DNA of 64,000 nt from Nereocystis luetkeana (Eukaryota; Sar; Phaeophyceae; Laminariales; Laminariaceae). This document shows positions 62,380 through 64,000 of this stretch, piece after piece. The notes under the pieces are model-generated. The model ran no database searches. It saw only the letters and a list, made by a program, of their open reading frames with translations, and was not told the DNA's origin. The DNA is taken from positions 5,341,049-5,405,048 of the forward strand of contig JARUPZ010000002.1 in the NCBI GenBank assembly GCA_031213475.1, written 5' to 3'. Numbering within the stretch: position 1 is the first letter of the stretch; each line of letters starts with the position of its first letter. Position numbers and translations under genes: made by a program.

Positions 62380-63635
62380 GAACGTACCAACACTGTTCAC
62401 GACGATACAACCACGTGCAGGGTACATGCTTCAATAAGTCGAGGTGACACGCTACTGCAGGTATACAGGCAATCTCATGCGCTACGTACCATGACAGTTA
62501 GCGCTTTCAATTTTAAGCTTGTGCCACATTCGTTTGGGTATCTTTTCTCGCGTTGCCGTACATTGCTCAATTGTTTCTTGCGTTCACAAGCTACTTTTGG
62601 TGGCATCGCTGCTGCCAAAAGCTCATCTGCTTCTGTGGAGAGTTTCGCGGAAATCGGTTCTTTACCGCGCGCGTAAAAGCGTCGTGTTGAAGTTGGGCTG
62701 TGTTGGCGGAGGTTACACCGCTCGTCTCTGTACGTGTTAGTACTTTTTCATGGAGTATCACTGTGTTGCCAGCAGCTCGTTTGTGGGCAAAAGGGCACAC
62801 AACTGGCTACTGCTTGGGCTCCCAGATCGATATGGTCATACGCTATGGGTGTACTGGTATGCTGCTATCCTTGGGTGCTGTTGCCCGTATCTGGGCTAGT
62901 GCTGCCTTGTTCTGTGATTTGTGTCCCTTTTTACCCATCCTGGAACCGCACCCTACGTGCAGCACTGAACTACTCCGATTTACTGTTGAGCAGGAAGCGA
63001 TCCTGCCGAAAAACACCACCGAATATATTGCAAACCCCATGGGGCCGAGACCTTGTACTACCAGGAGCGACCTTGCACGGTCGTTTGCGAGCGGCGGGCA
63101 ACGACCTCATTAATGCCTTTAGCCAACCGCGCTGAGCGAGCCACGCTTCTGTAAGGTGATTCCACTTTAGTTACGATCGATGCGCTGTAGCCAATTGGCG
63201 AAACATTGCGCTGCTCGTACCGACTCTGGCACAAGCGATTGTCTACAAGCGATTCTCCCCCCGGTGAGGCTGGGTCGCGTAGCTCAAGGCGCAGGGCTCC
63301 GTTGAACCCGAAAGTCGGCCCAGGCTGCTTGTATGTGTGTCCGCTATGGATTCGCGCGGTATACACGTCAACGTCGGGAGCAGTTTGGGCTCAGATTTTG
63401 CGAGGGTGGTCGGAGTTTCCTTGTGACTGCGGACAGTCAGACAGACAGACAGACAAGTTTGCAATTACCAAAACAGAGACTCAGTTCTACAAACTGAGAA
63501 TTAGTATTAACGCAGTACATATGATCTCGTACCCGGTACGGTGGCATTTAACTAGCTTACATACCGGCACTTTGACTCGGTTGCGAGTATTTCGGATTTC
63601 TCTTTCCTACAGCAGTCTATGAACACACCTATAGC
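62380..63635. other. No gene recognised
   Basis: Two overlapping plus-strand open frames (62700-63135) of about 135 residues give no domain I know. A (CAGA)n stretch lies at 63437-63453. Confidence 0.4.
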
Positions 63636-63639
63636 AGTA

Positions 63640-63745
63640 GTAGTTGTGTCTCTCCGTGATAGGTTGAAGGATCAGGACGGACACTGGGCACACTGATGAT
63701 GGCGTTGGGTAGAAAGAACGGTTAAATGTGAAGACAAATGTTAAG
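63640..63745 (+). mobile_element. M3 fragment
   Basis: GATCAGGACGGACACTGGGC, GGGTAGAAAGAACGGTTAAA and TGTGAAGA match the right part of M3. Confidence 0.65.
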
Positions 63746-64000
63746 ACAACAACACAACAACAATATGCCAAAGGGCGCCGAACAACATAACAATAGGGGG
63801 AAAAACAAGAAAAAACAGCAAGTTCAGTTTCAGTTGTTCACACAGGCTGGGTAAACTGCTGTATGTAGAAGCCAGAATCCAGTAGTTAAGTCATCCAGAT
63901 ACCTGTGGTACTACAGTAGCTGCCTGGTACTGCCTGGTACGACACGTCGGTGCGTCGGTGCTGCGTGCTCTCTGCGACTTCAGACTCCTGAGTGAAAAAT

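Noticed and set aside
63255-63320. tRNA-like GCGTAGCTCAAGG segment
   Set aside because: No matching B box or stems.

Overview
The window is a piece of a large, repeat-rich nuclear genome from a photosynthetic eukaryote, most likely an alga. Two host genes can be read, both on the minus strand and both cut into short exons with GT...AG introns. One is the plastid-type soluble glycerol-3-phosphate acyltransferase (GPAT). The other is a tyrosine-kinase-like (TKL) protein kinase. A plastid GPAT together with a TKL kinase, kilobase introns and tRNA-derived SINEs rules out a prokaryote and fits an algal lineage. I cannot name the phylum from sequence alone.

Layout. 0-0.8 kb: the edge of a Ty3/gypsy-type retroelement and a three-unit tandem repeat. 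0.8-5.1 kb: no recognised gene, with one SINE fragment. 5.1-24.3 kb: seven GPAT exons read from 24.3 kb down to 5.1 kb. The introns hold minisatellites, several miniature inverted-repeat transposons (MITEs), a Harbinger-like element and, in the 10.6-kb intron, a 4.2-kb decayed LINE in antisense. 24.3-30.5 kb: the GPAT 5' side, where I found no first exon or transit peptide; it is filled by tandem arrays and a fold-back repeat. 30.5-34.8 kb: the kinase gene in four visible exons. 34.8-64 kb: no convincing host gene, but a dense nest of MITEs, two SINE families, longer TIR or palindromic elements, microsatellites and dispersed repeats.

The repeats date and explain one another. Fourteen copies of a ~105-bp MITE (M1) sit at TA targets, and for three insertions the uninterrupted target is present elsewhere in the window. 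A ~95-bp MITE (M2) ends in TTAA-like tetranucleotides. SINE-A and SINE-B have different tRNA-like heads but share a central core.

The most unusual signal is a set of tiny TA-flanked insertions: TA-CCAGG-TA or TA-CCTGG-TA (about 48 by eye), TA-TTAA-TA (about 20) and TA-CAGCAG-TA or its complement (about 15). When two copies of one repeat are compared, these words appear as clean insertions at a TA dinucleotide. They may be excision scars of TA-targeting transposons, or an unrecognised class of micro-insertion. A second notable signal is GPAT exon 4, which carries the catalytic NHxxxxD motif. It lies between a C24 run and a G16 run that could pair in the transcript. Coordinates of repeat edges are by eye and may be off by several bases.
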